This document shows, piece after piece, positions 35,360 to 43,849 of a stretch of DNA of 64,000 nt. Both the position numbers and the translations under genes were made by a program. The stretch is from Emticicia sp. BO119 (lineage in GTDB: Bacteria; Bacteroidota; Bacteroidia; Cytophagales; Spirosomataceae). The notes beneath the pieces were generated by a model that saw nothing but the letters and a program-made list of their open reading frames with translations, was not told the DNA's origin and ran no database searches. Where the stretch lies: the NCBI RefSeq assembly GCF_013912375.1, contig NZ_JACETV010000007.1, positions 219,581 to 283,580 of the forward strand. The letters are read 5' to 3'. Every line of letters begins with the position of its first letter. Positions within the stretch are counted from its first letter, which is position 1.

Positions 35360-38023
35360 ATGAACCAATCACCCCCCAAATGGGCAAATAACCTACTCAC
35401 CCGATTTCACCCCGAAGATACTCTGGAGGAGGTGGAGGGTGATCTGGAGGAGTTTTATGCCTATTGGTGTAAAAAATATGGGGAGTTTTGGGCAGATATA
35501 CGATATAGCTTAAACGTGCTGACTGTACTGCCTCCTTTTGTGCGTCGTCGTAAAAAACAGAATCATACACAAACCCTGATGAATATGTTAAGTGATTTTT
35601 TATCAACCTCATTATTGAAGAGTAATCTGAAACAATTCGGGAGAAGAATTGCCAGAGAGAAGACCTATGCTTTTCTGAATATTTTCGGATTATCCGCCGG
35701 GCTAACCTGTTTTACTTTTATTGCCCTTTGGGTGAGTGATGAATTAAGTTATGACACCTTTCATACGAATTATGACAGGATTGTAAGGATAACAACCACC
35801 GAAAAAAGTGAAACCAATGTATCACAATTGGCCAGATCGGGCTTGCCTGTCGCAAAAGCACTTCAACAAAACTATGCCGAAGTTGAGAATACCGTCCGAA
35901 TGGATATAAGGGGAGAAATTGTACAGCATGATGATAAACAAACAATTGAACCGTATATTCTTTTGGCTGACCCTTCGTTTTTTCAGGTCTTTAATTATCG
36001 ACTTGTCAGAGGGAATGCAGCTACTATTTTAAAAGAGCCTTATACACTATTGTTAACAGAAATGGCAGCTAAAAAATATTTCGGCAGTACTGACCCGATA
36101 GGAAAGGCGCTGAAAATCTTTATGTATGACAGCACAGGACGAGGAGCTGATTATACCATCACAGGGATTGTGGCTGACCCACCGCAGAATGCGCACTTCA
36201 CTTTTTCTATGATTAGCTCTTTCAAGACTATCGAAGCTGCCCGCCCTAACTTATTAACTGCAGAGGGATGGAGGGAAAATCGCTTCTTTACGTATTTATT
36301 ACTTAAAAAAGGTGTTGATTACGAGGTACTTTCTGATAAAATCAGCAATTTCTACCAGAAGCAGGTTGGTGGTAAATCAAATGCATCACAGGCTTCCTAT
36401 ACTTATCATTTACAGGCTTTAAAAGATATACACCTGAAATCACATTTAGAACGTGAAACACGAGTAAATGGTGATATTAATAAGGTATATATTTTCTTAT
36501 CGATAGGTATTTTTATCTTATTGTTGGCTGCTATTAATTATACTAATCTGGCTACGGCCCGTTCGGCTGGACGGGCTAAAGAAATTAGTGTAAAAAAAGT
36601 AATTGGCGCAGTAAAAACGCAGTTGATACTACACTATTTAGCTGAGTCGATTCTGTTTACTTTGTTAGCTTTAGGCATGGCTTGTTTATTATCATTGTTT
36701 ATACAGCCTTTTTTCTATCAGCTATCGGGCAAAGATGTATCCTTGTTTTCGTCTCCATTATTGTTGTTATTCCTTGTCGGAGTTAGTGTTTTCTTAGGCA
36801 TTTTGGCCGGAATTTATCCTGCTTTTGTGCTATCCACATTTAAACCTGCTGTTGTGCTTAAAGGCTCGTTCAAATCAAGTGCTAAGGGCGTTATGTTACG
36901 CAAATCTTTAGTAATGTCTCAATTTGTAATTACGCTGCTTCTGGTAACAAGTATTGTGATTATGTATGCACAAATGAGCTACATTAAAAACAAGGATTTA
37001 GGCTATAACAAAGACGCACTACTCTTTTTAAGATTAAACGGAAATGCGGACGTAGTAAGTGGTTTTGAAGCTTTTAAAAACGAATTGGCAAGCAGCCCTC
37101 TTATCGGAGGTATAACCACTTTCAGATCTGGTATTATGAATGGCATTGATGCCGGCCCTGCCGAGACTATTGATGCGAAAGGGAAAAAAGTAGAGATAAA
37201 TACTGCAAAGATTCTGGTCGATGCAGATTATCTGTCGGTATATGGAGTCAAACTGATAGCTGGAAAAAATTTCGGTATCAATGCTGGAAAAGATACTATC
37301 AGGAAAGTAATTCTTAATGAGAGTGCCGTAAAAAAAGCAGGTTGGCATAGCCCCGAAGATGCTATCGGGAAGCCCTTTATGATGGATAATCAGGCAGGAA
37401 TGGTTATCGGAGTAACCAAAGATTTCCACTTTAATAGCCTGCAACAAACATTGATGCCTTTAGCCATTTTTCCAAAGGAGGGATACTTCTCAAAGGTTAC
37501 GGTTAAGCTCAACGGACAAAACCTGAGTCAGGGAGTATCAGTAGTTAAAGCGGCATGGAAAAAGCATTTTCCGGTGGTAATGTTTGATTATGATTTTGTG
37601 GATACGATAATTAAAGAGCAGTATGTAGCGAGTGAACGCTTCTCATCCATCATTCTGTATTTTTCACTCTTGTCACTCATTATTGCCTGCATGGGTCTCT
37701 ATGGTTTGATTTCGTACACAACCTCTCAGAAAACAAAAGAGATTGGTATCCGAAAAGTATTAGGAGCATCAGTCAATAGTATTGTGCTATTGCTGTCAAA
37801 GGATTTTCTGACATTGGTAGTTTTTGCGTCTTGCATAGCCTTACCTGTAGCGGGCTATCTAATGAGCCAATGGTTAGAGGATTTTGCCTACCGTATCAGT
37901 TTTGCATGGTGGATGTTCATGGCGCCATTGGCTCTGGTCTTATTAGTTGCCGCTATCACCGTAAGTTTCCAAGCCATCAAAGCAGCAATGATTGACCCAA
38001 TAAAAAGTTTAAAAATTGAGTGA
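35360..38023 (+). CDS. Prefix-domain ABC transporter permease 4
   Basis: An 887-residue permease and the most divergent of the six in its membrane part. The prefix domain is nearly that of permease 2, but after LPPFVRRRKK it has its own linker (NMLSDFLSTSLLKSN) and TM1 (LNIFGLSAGLTCFTFIALW). FtsX motif 1 reads RAKEISVKKVIGA, with S and K where other copies have G and R; motif 2 is KEIGIRKVLGASVNS. The end is DPIKSLKIE instead of NPVKSLKNE. Codes for two extracytoplasmic domains like the others. Confidence 0.9.
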   Translation: MNQSPPKWANNLLTRFHPEDTLEEVEGDLEEFYAYWCKKYGEFWADIRYSLNVLTVLPPFVRRRKKQNHTQTLMNMLSDFLSTSLLKSNLKQFGRRIAREKTYAFLNIFGLSAGLTCFTFIALWVSDELSYDTFHTNYDRIVRITTTEKSETNVSQLARSGLPVAKALQQNYAEVENTVRMDIRGEIVQHDDKQTIEPYILLADPSFFQVFNYRLVRGNAATILKEPYTLLLTEMAAKKYFGSTDPIGKALKIFMYDSTGRGADYTITGIVADPPQNAHFTFSMISSFKTIEAARPNLLTAEGWRENRFFTYLLLKKGVDYEVLSDKISNFYQKQVGGKSNASQASYTYHLQALKDIHLKSHLERETRVNGDINKVYIFLSIGIFILLLAAINYTNLATARSAGRAKEISVKKVIGAVKTQLILHYLAESILFTLLALGMACLLSLFIQPFFYQLSGKDVSLFSSPLLLLFLVGVSVFLGILAGIYPAFVLSTFKPAVVLKGSFKSSAKGVMLRKSLVMSQFVITLLLVTSIVIMYAQMSYIKNKDLGYNKDALLFLRLNGNADVVSGFEAFKNELASSPLIGGITTFRSGIMNGIDAGPAETIDAKGKKVEINTAKILVDADYLSVYGVKLIAGKNFGINAGKDTIRKVILNESAVKKAGWHSPEDAIGKPFMMDNQAGMVIGVTKDFHFNSLQQTLMPLAIFPKEGYFSKVTVKLNGQNLSQGVSVVKAAWKKHFPVVMFDYDFVDTIIKEQYVASERFSSIILYFSLLSLIIACMGLYGLISYTTSQKTKEIGIRKVLGASVNSIVLLLSKDFLTLVVFASCIALPVAGYLMSQWLEDFAYRISFAWWMFMAPLALVLLVAAITVSFQAIKAAMIDPIKSLKIE

Positions 38024-38075
38024 TTTAGTGAATGAATGATTAGAATTCTTTATTTTTTTAATCACTAAATCGCTC
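38018..38075. repeat. Intergenic inverted repeat, permease junction 4-5
   Basis: GAGTGATTTAGTGA (38018-38031) with TCACTAAATCGCTC (38062-38075), 14 bp with one G-T pair. The left arm overlaps the stop codon of permease 4. An AT-rich repeat of different sequence from those at junctions 1-2 and 3-4. Confidence 0.7.
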
Positions 38076-38092
38076 AATCACTAAATAAAACT

Positions 38093-40690
38093 ATGAACCA
38101 AACTCCTCCCAAATGGGCAAGATACCTGCTTACCCGCTTCCATCCTGAAGATACTTTAGAAGAGGTAGAGGGTGATATGGAAGAACTATATGACTATTGG
38201 GTGCAGAATTCGGGGGTGTTCCTGGCAGATGTGCGCTACTGTTTTAGCGTGCTTACGGTTTTGCCACCTTTTGTTAGGCGTCGGAAGAAAAGAGAATATA
38301 ATCAACCTTCAACCTTAGATATTGCTATGTTACGAAACTATTTCAAAATTGCCTTTCGGAACCTGTCGAAACAAAAGCTTTATTCAGGAATTAATATTTT
38401 AGGTCTTTCCTTAGGCATAGCCTGTGCTTTAATTATAGGCATGTGGGTGCAGGATGAGGTCAGTTATAATCAGTTTATGTCAGATGCCGACAATGTATAT
38501 TTAGTAAGGGTCAATTATGGGCTTGCAAATGGAGAGATTGTTACAGGCCCTGCTACTCCCAGCCCCTTGCAGGAGGTAATTGCACAGGATATTCTTCAGG
38601 TGAAGGCAGTTACGAAAATTACTTATGAGCCTGAACAATTACTTGTAAAAGTGGGGGAGACATCAGCCAAAGAAAAAGGATATTATGCCTCTGCTGATTT
38701 CTTTAAAGTGTTTTTATTACCCACTATTACGGGAGACCCCAAAACAGCACTGATGAATCCTAACCAGATTGTGATTACGCGCAAAATGGCTAAGAAGTAT
38801 TTTGCTCTCGGTCAAGCCATCGGAAAAAAACTTCAATTAGATAACCAGAAGTTCTATACTATCGGGGCTGTTATTGATGACCTGCCTACTACTTCAACAC
38901 TTACTTTCGACTGGGTTGTCAACTTCAGTAATATTGAGCAGCCCTGGATGAAAAGTTGGGGCAATACCATGTTTAAAACATTTGTTAGACTTCAACCTAA
39001 TACCACAGCTACGGAAGCAGAGGCTTCCATGAAAAACCTGTTCCGTCGCTATACCAAAGATGAGGATGATGCAGGCTGGCCTGTTCTTCAGTCGATTACA
39101 GACGTATATCTTTATGGAGAATACAAAAATGGCAAAGGAGTCGCCGGACGGATTGAATATGTTCGTATTTTTTCTTTGGTCGCATTGTTTATTCTATTGG
39201 TGGCCTGCATCAATTTTATAAATTTAACTACAGCCCGGTCGGCCCTTCGGGCGAAAGAGGTAGGTGTGCGAAAAGTGGTAGGAGCTTTGCGCTCTTCAAT
39301 AATTGGCCAATTCCTGAGTGAGTCTATACTCATTAGTGTTCTTGCCGCTATTGTGGCATTAGGTTTTGTCTGGACTGTCTTACCAACCTTCAATAGCGTT
39401 TTTGATAAGCAATTATCTATCAATTTAACTGACAAAAATCTATGGTTGATGTTGGGAAGTGTAGTGCTGATTACAGGGCTTGTATCGGGCAGTTATCCTG
39501 CTCTTTTTTTATCAGGACTTCGACCTGTCAGAATCTTAAAGGGACACTTGCAGTCTGGGGTTGGTCCGGCCTACTTCCGTCGCATACTGGTTGTATTTCA
39601 GTTTGCACTTTCCATTTTTTTAATTGTAGGTATGCTGGTGGTAGGTCGGCAGATGAATTATCTAAAAACAACGAACTTAGGTATTAATAGGGAGAATGTA
39701 TTGTATGTACCATTAGAAGGTGAAATTGCACAATCAACCAAAGTAGAAGCCTTTCGGGATGAAGTGATGCGCCAACGAGGGGTGGCATCAGTAACTATGA
39801 CCAGTTCATTACCTGTAGATATACAAGGTACCTCAGGAGATTTGGATTGGCAGGGCAGAGAACCCAAACAACCAAGTAATGTAGCTGCCATGCAAGTAGG
39901 TGGGGATTTCATCCGAACCATGAACATTCAATTGATTGAGGGACGGGATTTCCGGACTAATAGTCAAGTAGATTCAAATAGCTATATCATCAATGAAGCA
40001 GCCGCGAAGATGATGAATATGGAATCTCCGGTAGGTAAAGAAGTGAAATTCTGGCAGGGTAAAGGACCCATTATTGGTTTAATGAAAGACTTTCATATCA
40101 ATTCACTTCACCAGCAAATTATGCCTTTAGTCCTGTGTTTTAATCCGGCAGGAACCAATTACCTATTAATTAAAACTCATGCCGGACAAACCGAACAGGT
40201 TATTGCTGAATTAGAAAAACTAACAAAGCAGTTTAATCCAAACTACCCTTTTACCTATCATTTCGTTGATGAGGCCTACGGGAATCTTTATAAAGCAGAG
40301 CAGCAGGTCAATATTTTAGTCAATTATTTCGGTATGCTGGCCATTTTTATTTCCTGCTTAGGCTTGTTTGCACTTGCGGCTTTTACAGCTGAACAGCGTA
40401 AGAAAGAAATAAGTGTCCGTAAAGTATTAGGCGCAAGTGTAAGCAGTATTGTAGCCATGTTGTCAACCGATTTTCTGAGACTGATCGTGATAGCACTCAT
40501 CATCATTACCCCTTTAGCTTGGTGGGCGGTATCTGAATGGCTCGATACCTTTGCTTACAAGACAACACTATCCTGGTGGATCTTTGTAGTCGCAGGGTCA
40601 TTAGCTATAGGCATTGCCCTGATGACAGTAAGTTACCAAAGCATAAAAGCCGCTTTGATGAATCCGGTGAAGTCTTTGAAAAATGAATAA
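38093..40690 (+). CDS. Prefix-domain ABC transporter permease 5
   Basis: An 865-residue permease, the shortest of the array. The prefix reads HPEDTLEEVEGDMEELYDYW. TM1 is INILGLSLGIACALIIGMW; the first outer domain has ARL-type strands with NQIVITRKMAKKYF; FtsX motif 1 is RAKEVGVRKVVGALRSS and motif 2 is KEISVRKVLGASVSS. Its second outer domain includes GRDFRTNSQVDSNSYIINEAA. Ends NPVKSLKNE. ATG 38093. Confidence 0.9.
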   Translation: MNQTPPKWARYLLTRFHPEDTLEEVEGDMEELYDYWVQNSGVFLADVRYCFSVLTVLPPFVRRRKKREYNQPSTLDIAMLRNYFKIAFRNLSKQKLYSGINILGLSLGIACALIIGMWVQDEVSYNQFMSDADNVYLVRVNYGLANGEIVTGPATPSPLQEVIAQDILQVKAVTKITYEPEQLLVKVGETSAKEKGYYASADFFKVFLLPTITGDPKTALMNPNQIVITRKMAKKYFALGQAIGKKLQLDNQKFYTIGAVIDDLPTTSTLTFDWVVNFSNIEQPWMKSWGNTMFKTFVRLQPNTTATEAEASMKNLFRRYTKDEDDAGWPVLQSITDVYLYGEYKNGKGVAGRIEYVRIFSLVALFILLVACINFINLTTARSALRAKEVGVRKVVGALRSSIIGQFLSESILISVLAAIVALGFVWTVLPTFNSVFDKQLSINLTDKNLWLMLGSVVLITGLVSGSYPALFLSGLRPVRILKGHLQSGVGPAYFRRILVVFQFALSIFLIVGMLVVGRQMNYLKTTNLGINRENVLYVPLEGEIAQSTKVEAFRDEVMRQRGVASVTMTSSLPVDIQGTSGDLDWQGREPKQPSNVAAMQVGGDFIRTMNIQLIEGRDFRTNSQVDSNSYIINEAAAKMMNMESPVGKEVKFWQGKGPIIGLMKDFHINSLHQQIMPLVLCFNPAGTNYLLIKTHAGQTEQVIAELEKLTKQFNPNYPFTYHFVDEAYGNLYKAEQQVNILVNYFGMLAIFISCLGLFALAAFTAEQRKKEISVRKVLGASVSSIVAMLSTDFLRLIVIALIIITPLAWWAVSEWLDTFAYKTTLSWWIFVVAGSLAIGIALMTVSYQSIKAALMNPVKSLKNE

Positions 40691-40708
40691 GTATGAACTG
40701 TGATTAAT

Positions 40709-40787
40709 CTTGAACTATGATTTAGCTGATTAAATGATTTATGTGATTCAATTGAATAATCAAGAATCAGTTAAATCAAAGTTCAAG
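40709..40787. repeat. Intergenic inverted repeat, permease junction 5-6
   Basis: A 23-nt arm at 40709-40731 (CTTGAACTATGATTTA...) pairs with 40765-40787 (...TAAATCAAAGTTCAAG) with two mismatches and a 33-base loop. AT-rich, as at junction 4-5. Confidence 0.7.
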
Positions 40788-40803
40788 ACAGAAACAAATT
40801 ATA

Positions 40804-43443
40804 ATGAAAAACTCTCCACCCAAATGGGCAAATAACCTCCTCTCCCGATTCCACCCCGAAGACACTTTGGAGGAGGTAGAGGGAGATTTGGAAGAAATGT
40901 ATGCCTTTTGGTTGCAAAAGTCAGGGAAGTTCAGGGCTGACCTGCGCTATGGGTTTAGTGTGCTTACCGTTCTGCCGCCTTTTGTGAGGCGCCGGAAAAA
41001 AAGAGAATATTATGAAACCTCAAATTTAGCTATTACTATGTTCAGAAATTATTTCAAAATCGCTTTTCGTACGCTATTAAAGGATCGCCTGAATAGCTCA
41101 TTAACCATCTTGGGTCTGGCACTTGGTCTGGCCTGTGTGCTGCTGATTCTGTTGCATGTTAAAGACGAATTAAGTTATGACAAAGGCTTCACAAGCGCCG
41201 ACCGCATTTACCGGATTAATATGGAAAACATCGGCGAAACTAACCGACGCTGGACTGCTACTTCTCCGGTTTTAGCTATTGAAATGCAAAAAGAAATTCC
41301 GGCTATTCAGACTATTGCCCGGTTTAACCGACCTTATCCCGACCGTGTTTTTAGTTATAAAGCATCTTCTACCAGCGACGTAAAACAATTTGAAGAAAAA
41401 CGTGGTTTTTATGCCGATTCAACTGTAACAGAAGTTTTCGATTTGCCTTTCATCAAGGGTAATCCTAAAACCGCATTAGCCCAGATGAATGCCATCGTTC
41501 TTACAGAAGATATGGCCAATAAGTACTTCGGCAATGAAGACCCAATCGGCAAATTCTTGCAGGACGATCTGGACAAACGACCATTAACGGTAACGGGTGT
41601 CATTGAGAATTTCGCATTTCCTACACATCTGGCCTTCGATTATCTTATTTCAATGTCAACCGTATATGTGCCTGAAAATCAGCAAAGATTGAGCAATAGA
41701 ACCTGGTCAGGGTTTTACAACTTTGTGGTATTGAACAAAAATGTAACCAGATTGAGTGCAGAAGCGAAATTGCCTGCCTTTATGATTAAGTATTACGAAG
41801 CCAATGGAGAAAAACGTGAAGAGATTCTGAAAAGCCGGAAAATGTATCTGCAACCGATTACTGATATTCACTTGCATTCGCATTTTGAGAAAGAAATGAG
41901 TGCTAATAGCGATATACTCTATGTCTATATTTTCTCGGTAGTAGCGGTGCTTATTTTACTGGTGGCTTCGGTTAATTTTATCAATATGGCTACAGCACAG
42001 GCGTTCAACCGTATGAAAGAAGTGGGTGTCAGAAAAGTATTAGGCGCACGGAAACTGGAGTTGATCAAGCAATTCTTAGGAGAATCTACTTTGATGACAC
42101 TTATTGCAGCAGTAATTGCATTGCTGATTTTCGTGCTTGTATTACCTTCCTATAATGATCTGACAGGTAAAACCCTTTCGTTTCAGACATTATTTACACC
42201 TGATAGTATGCTAACTATGCTGGGTATTATAGTTTTTATCAGCCTTGTGGCGGGTATGTATCCTGCCTGGTTTATTTCGAACTTTGAACCTATAAAATCC
42301 CTGAAAGGAAAAAAAATGGTGGGTTCATCTGTTATCTTCGTCCGAAAAGGACTTATTGTTTTTCAGTTTGTCGTATCAGTATTTATGATATTCAGTACGA
42401 TTGTAGTATATCAGCAAATGAAGTTTTTCCAGACCAAGAAATTGGGTTTTGAGCAGGAACAAGTGGTGGCTGTTAAACTTTATGGTGATTTACGGGATAA
42501 AGTGAGTACTATTAAAAATGAATTATTGAGAAATACCTCGATAACACAAGTAGGGTTAACTTCCAGCTTGCCGGGTGATAGAATAGGTATGGACAGAGTC
42601 AGCCTGGAGGGAGCGCCTGAAGAAGATATACAAATGCGTTTGGTATTTGGTGACGAAAATTTATTACCGTCGCTGAAAATCGATTTAAAGTCAGGACGAA
42701 ATTTTCTGCCCAAAGCCGAAGGAGCTGCGCCTGCCTTTATTATTAATGAAGCAGCAGTGAAAGCCTTGAAAATTAAAAACCCTATTGGTGAGAAAATGGT
42801 TTTCTGGGATAAACCAGGTGCGATAGTTGGCATTACAAAAGACTTCCATTATGCCTCTCTTCATGATGCTATCGAGCCATTGGTAATTGTAAATATTCCG
42901 CAAGAAACTACCTATCTTCTGATAAAAATAAAAGGGGATAACCTGACTGAAACAATACAAGAGGCAAAAAATACAGTAGCTGGTGTTTCACCTAATAGTT
43001 TATTCAGCTATTCGTTTTTAGATGAAAAAATGATGCACCTTTATGACTCTGAACAACGTATAAGCAATATCATGAAGGTTTTTGCAGTTTTCGCTATCTT
43101 TATTTCCTGTTTAGGCTTGTTTGGGCTGTCTGCTTATGTAGCGCGATTACGTACCAAAGAGATTGGCATCCGCAAAACTCTGGGAGCTTCGATATCGGGG
43201 GTGGTAATTCTACTATCTAAAGATTTTCTCTGGCTGGTAGTGATTGCAACTGTTGTAGCCTTTCCGTTAGGTTGGTGGGTCATGACTCAATGGCTGGAAG
43301 AATTTGCCTATGCCATAGATATACAATGGTGGATGTTTGCCGCAGCAGGTTTATCATCTATTATTATTGCTATTCTGACTGTTAGTTTCCAGAGTATCAA
43401 GGCGGCCTTGCTGAATCCGATTAAGAGTTTGAAGATTGAGTAG
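40804..43443 (+). CDS. Prefix-domain ABC transporter permease 6
   Basis: An 879-residue permease closing the array. The prefix has HPEDTLEEVEGDLEEMYAFW; TM1 is LTILGLALGLACVLLILL; the first outer domain starts RWTATSPVLAIEMQKEIP; FtsX motifs are RMKEVGVRKVLGARK and KEIGIRKTLGASISG. Ends NPIKSLKIE. It is followed by a good terminator (43469-43513), which marks the end of the transcript. Confidence 0.9.
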   Translation: MKNSPPKWANNLLSRFHPEDTLEEVEGDLEEMYAFWLQKSGKFRADLRYGFSVLTVLPPFVRRRKKREYYETSNLAITMFRNYFKIAFRTLLKDRLNSSLTILGLALGLACVLLILLHVKDELSYDKGFTSADRIYRINMENIGETNRRWTATSPVLAIEMQKEIPAIQTIARFNRPYPDRVFSYKASSTSDVKQFEEKRGFYADSTVTEVFDLPFIKGNPKTALAQMNAIVLTEDMANKYFGNEDPIGKFLQDDLDKRPLTVTGVIENFAFPTHLAFDYLISMSTVYVPENQQRLSNRTWSGFYNFVVLNKNVTRLSAEAKLPAFMIKYYEANGEKREEILKSRKMYLQPITDIHLHSHFEKEMSANSDILYVYIFSVVAVLILLVASVNFINMATAQAFNRMKEVGVRKVLGARKLELIKQFLGESTLMTLIAAVIALLIFVLVLPSYNDLTGKTLSFQTLFTPDSMLTMLGIIVFISLVAGMYPAWFISNFEPIKSLKGKKMVGSSVIFVRKGLIVFQFVVSVFMIFSTIVVYQQMKFFQTKKLGFEQEQVVAVKLYGDLRDKVSTIKNELLRNTSITQVGLTSSLPGDRIGMDRVSLEGAPEEDIQMRLVFGDENLLPSLKIDLKSGRNFLPKAEGAAPAFIINEAAVKALKIKNPIGEKMVFWDKPGAIVGITKDFHYASLHDAIEPLVIVNIPQETTYLLIKIKGDNLTETIQEAKNTVAGVSPNSLFSYSFLDEKMMHLYDSEQRISNIMKVFAVFAIFISCLGLFGLSAYVARLRTKEIGIRKTLGASISGVVILLSKDFLWLVVIATVVAFPLGWWVMTQWLEEFAYAIDIQWWMFAAAGLSSIIIAILTVSFQSIKAALLNPIKSLKIE

Positions 43444-43468
43444 TTTAGTAAAATGATTGCTTTTTATT

Positions 43469-43513
43469 AATTGGAGAGAATGATATAATATGTCGTTTTC
43501 TCCAATTTTATTT
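43469..43513 (+). terminator. Terminator of the permease operon
   Basis: AATTGGAGAGAATGA (43469-43483) pairs with TCGTTTTCTCCAATT (43493-43507) with two G-T pairs and is followed by TTATTTTAAAA. It is 25 bp after the last permease stop. Confidence 0.7.
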
Positions 43514-43849
43514 TAAAACAACTTATACCTACATAATAAAAAATTGTTTTTTTCATATTTTTGCCGTATTATTCACCCACAAATGCCAATTGACTAAATT
43601 TGTTACTTATCTGACTATACTATTACAAACTTTTCAAGTATGTTGATTATTTTTTATTCGATAAAAGAACCTACATTTTATCGTTTCTCTGTTTTGCTGT
43701 GAGAAATTCCTCACTATTTATTTCAAAAACTGTTTTTCTTACTGTATGGCCTTTTTTCAGGTTTAATTAGTTGATTAACCTTTACTAAGAGCTGACCGAT
43801 TATTAGAGAAGTGCTGATGACTTATGTTCTATAACATTTTTAACTTTTT
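43514..43849 (+). promoter_or_regulatory. Long upstream region of the M36 peptidase gene
   Basis: 336 bp of AT-rich DNA with no gene. Two matches to the -7 consensus, TATTTTTG (43556-43563) and TAAATTTG (43595-43602), are candidate promoters and would give a 5' leader of about 240-280 nt. No other structure was identified. Confidence 0.35.

Noticed and set aside
26837..43443. Reading the permease array as a defence island
   Set aside because: No nuclease, helicase, toxin or other immune gene is near it; the FtsX permeases alone do not support this.
26837..43443. Assigning macB as a gene symbol to the permeases
   Set aside because: MacB has an N-terminal ATPase, which these lack, so the symbol would be misleading.
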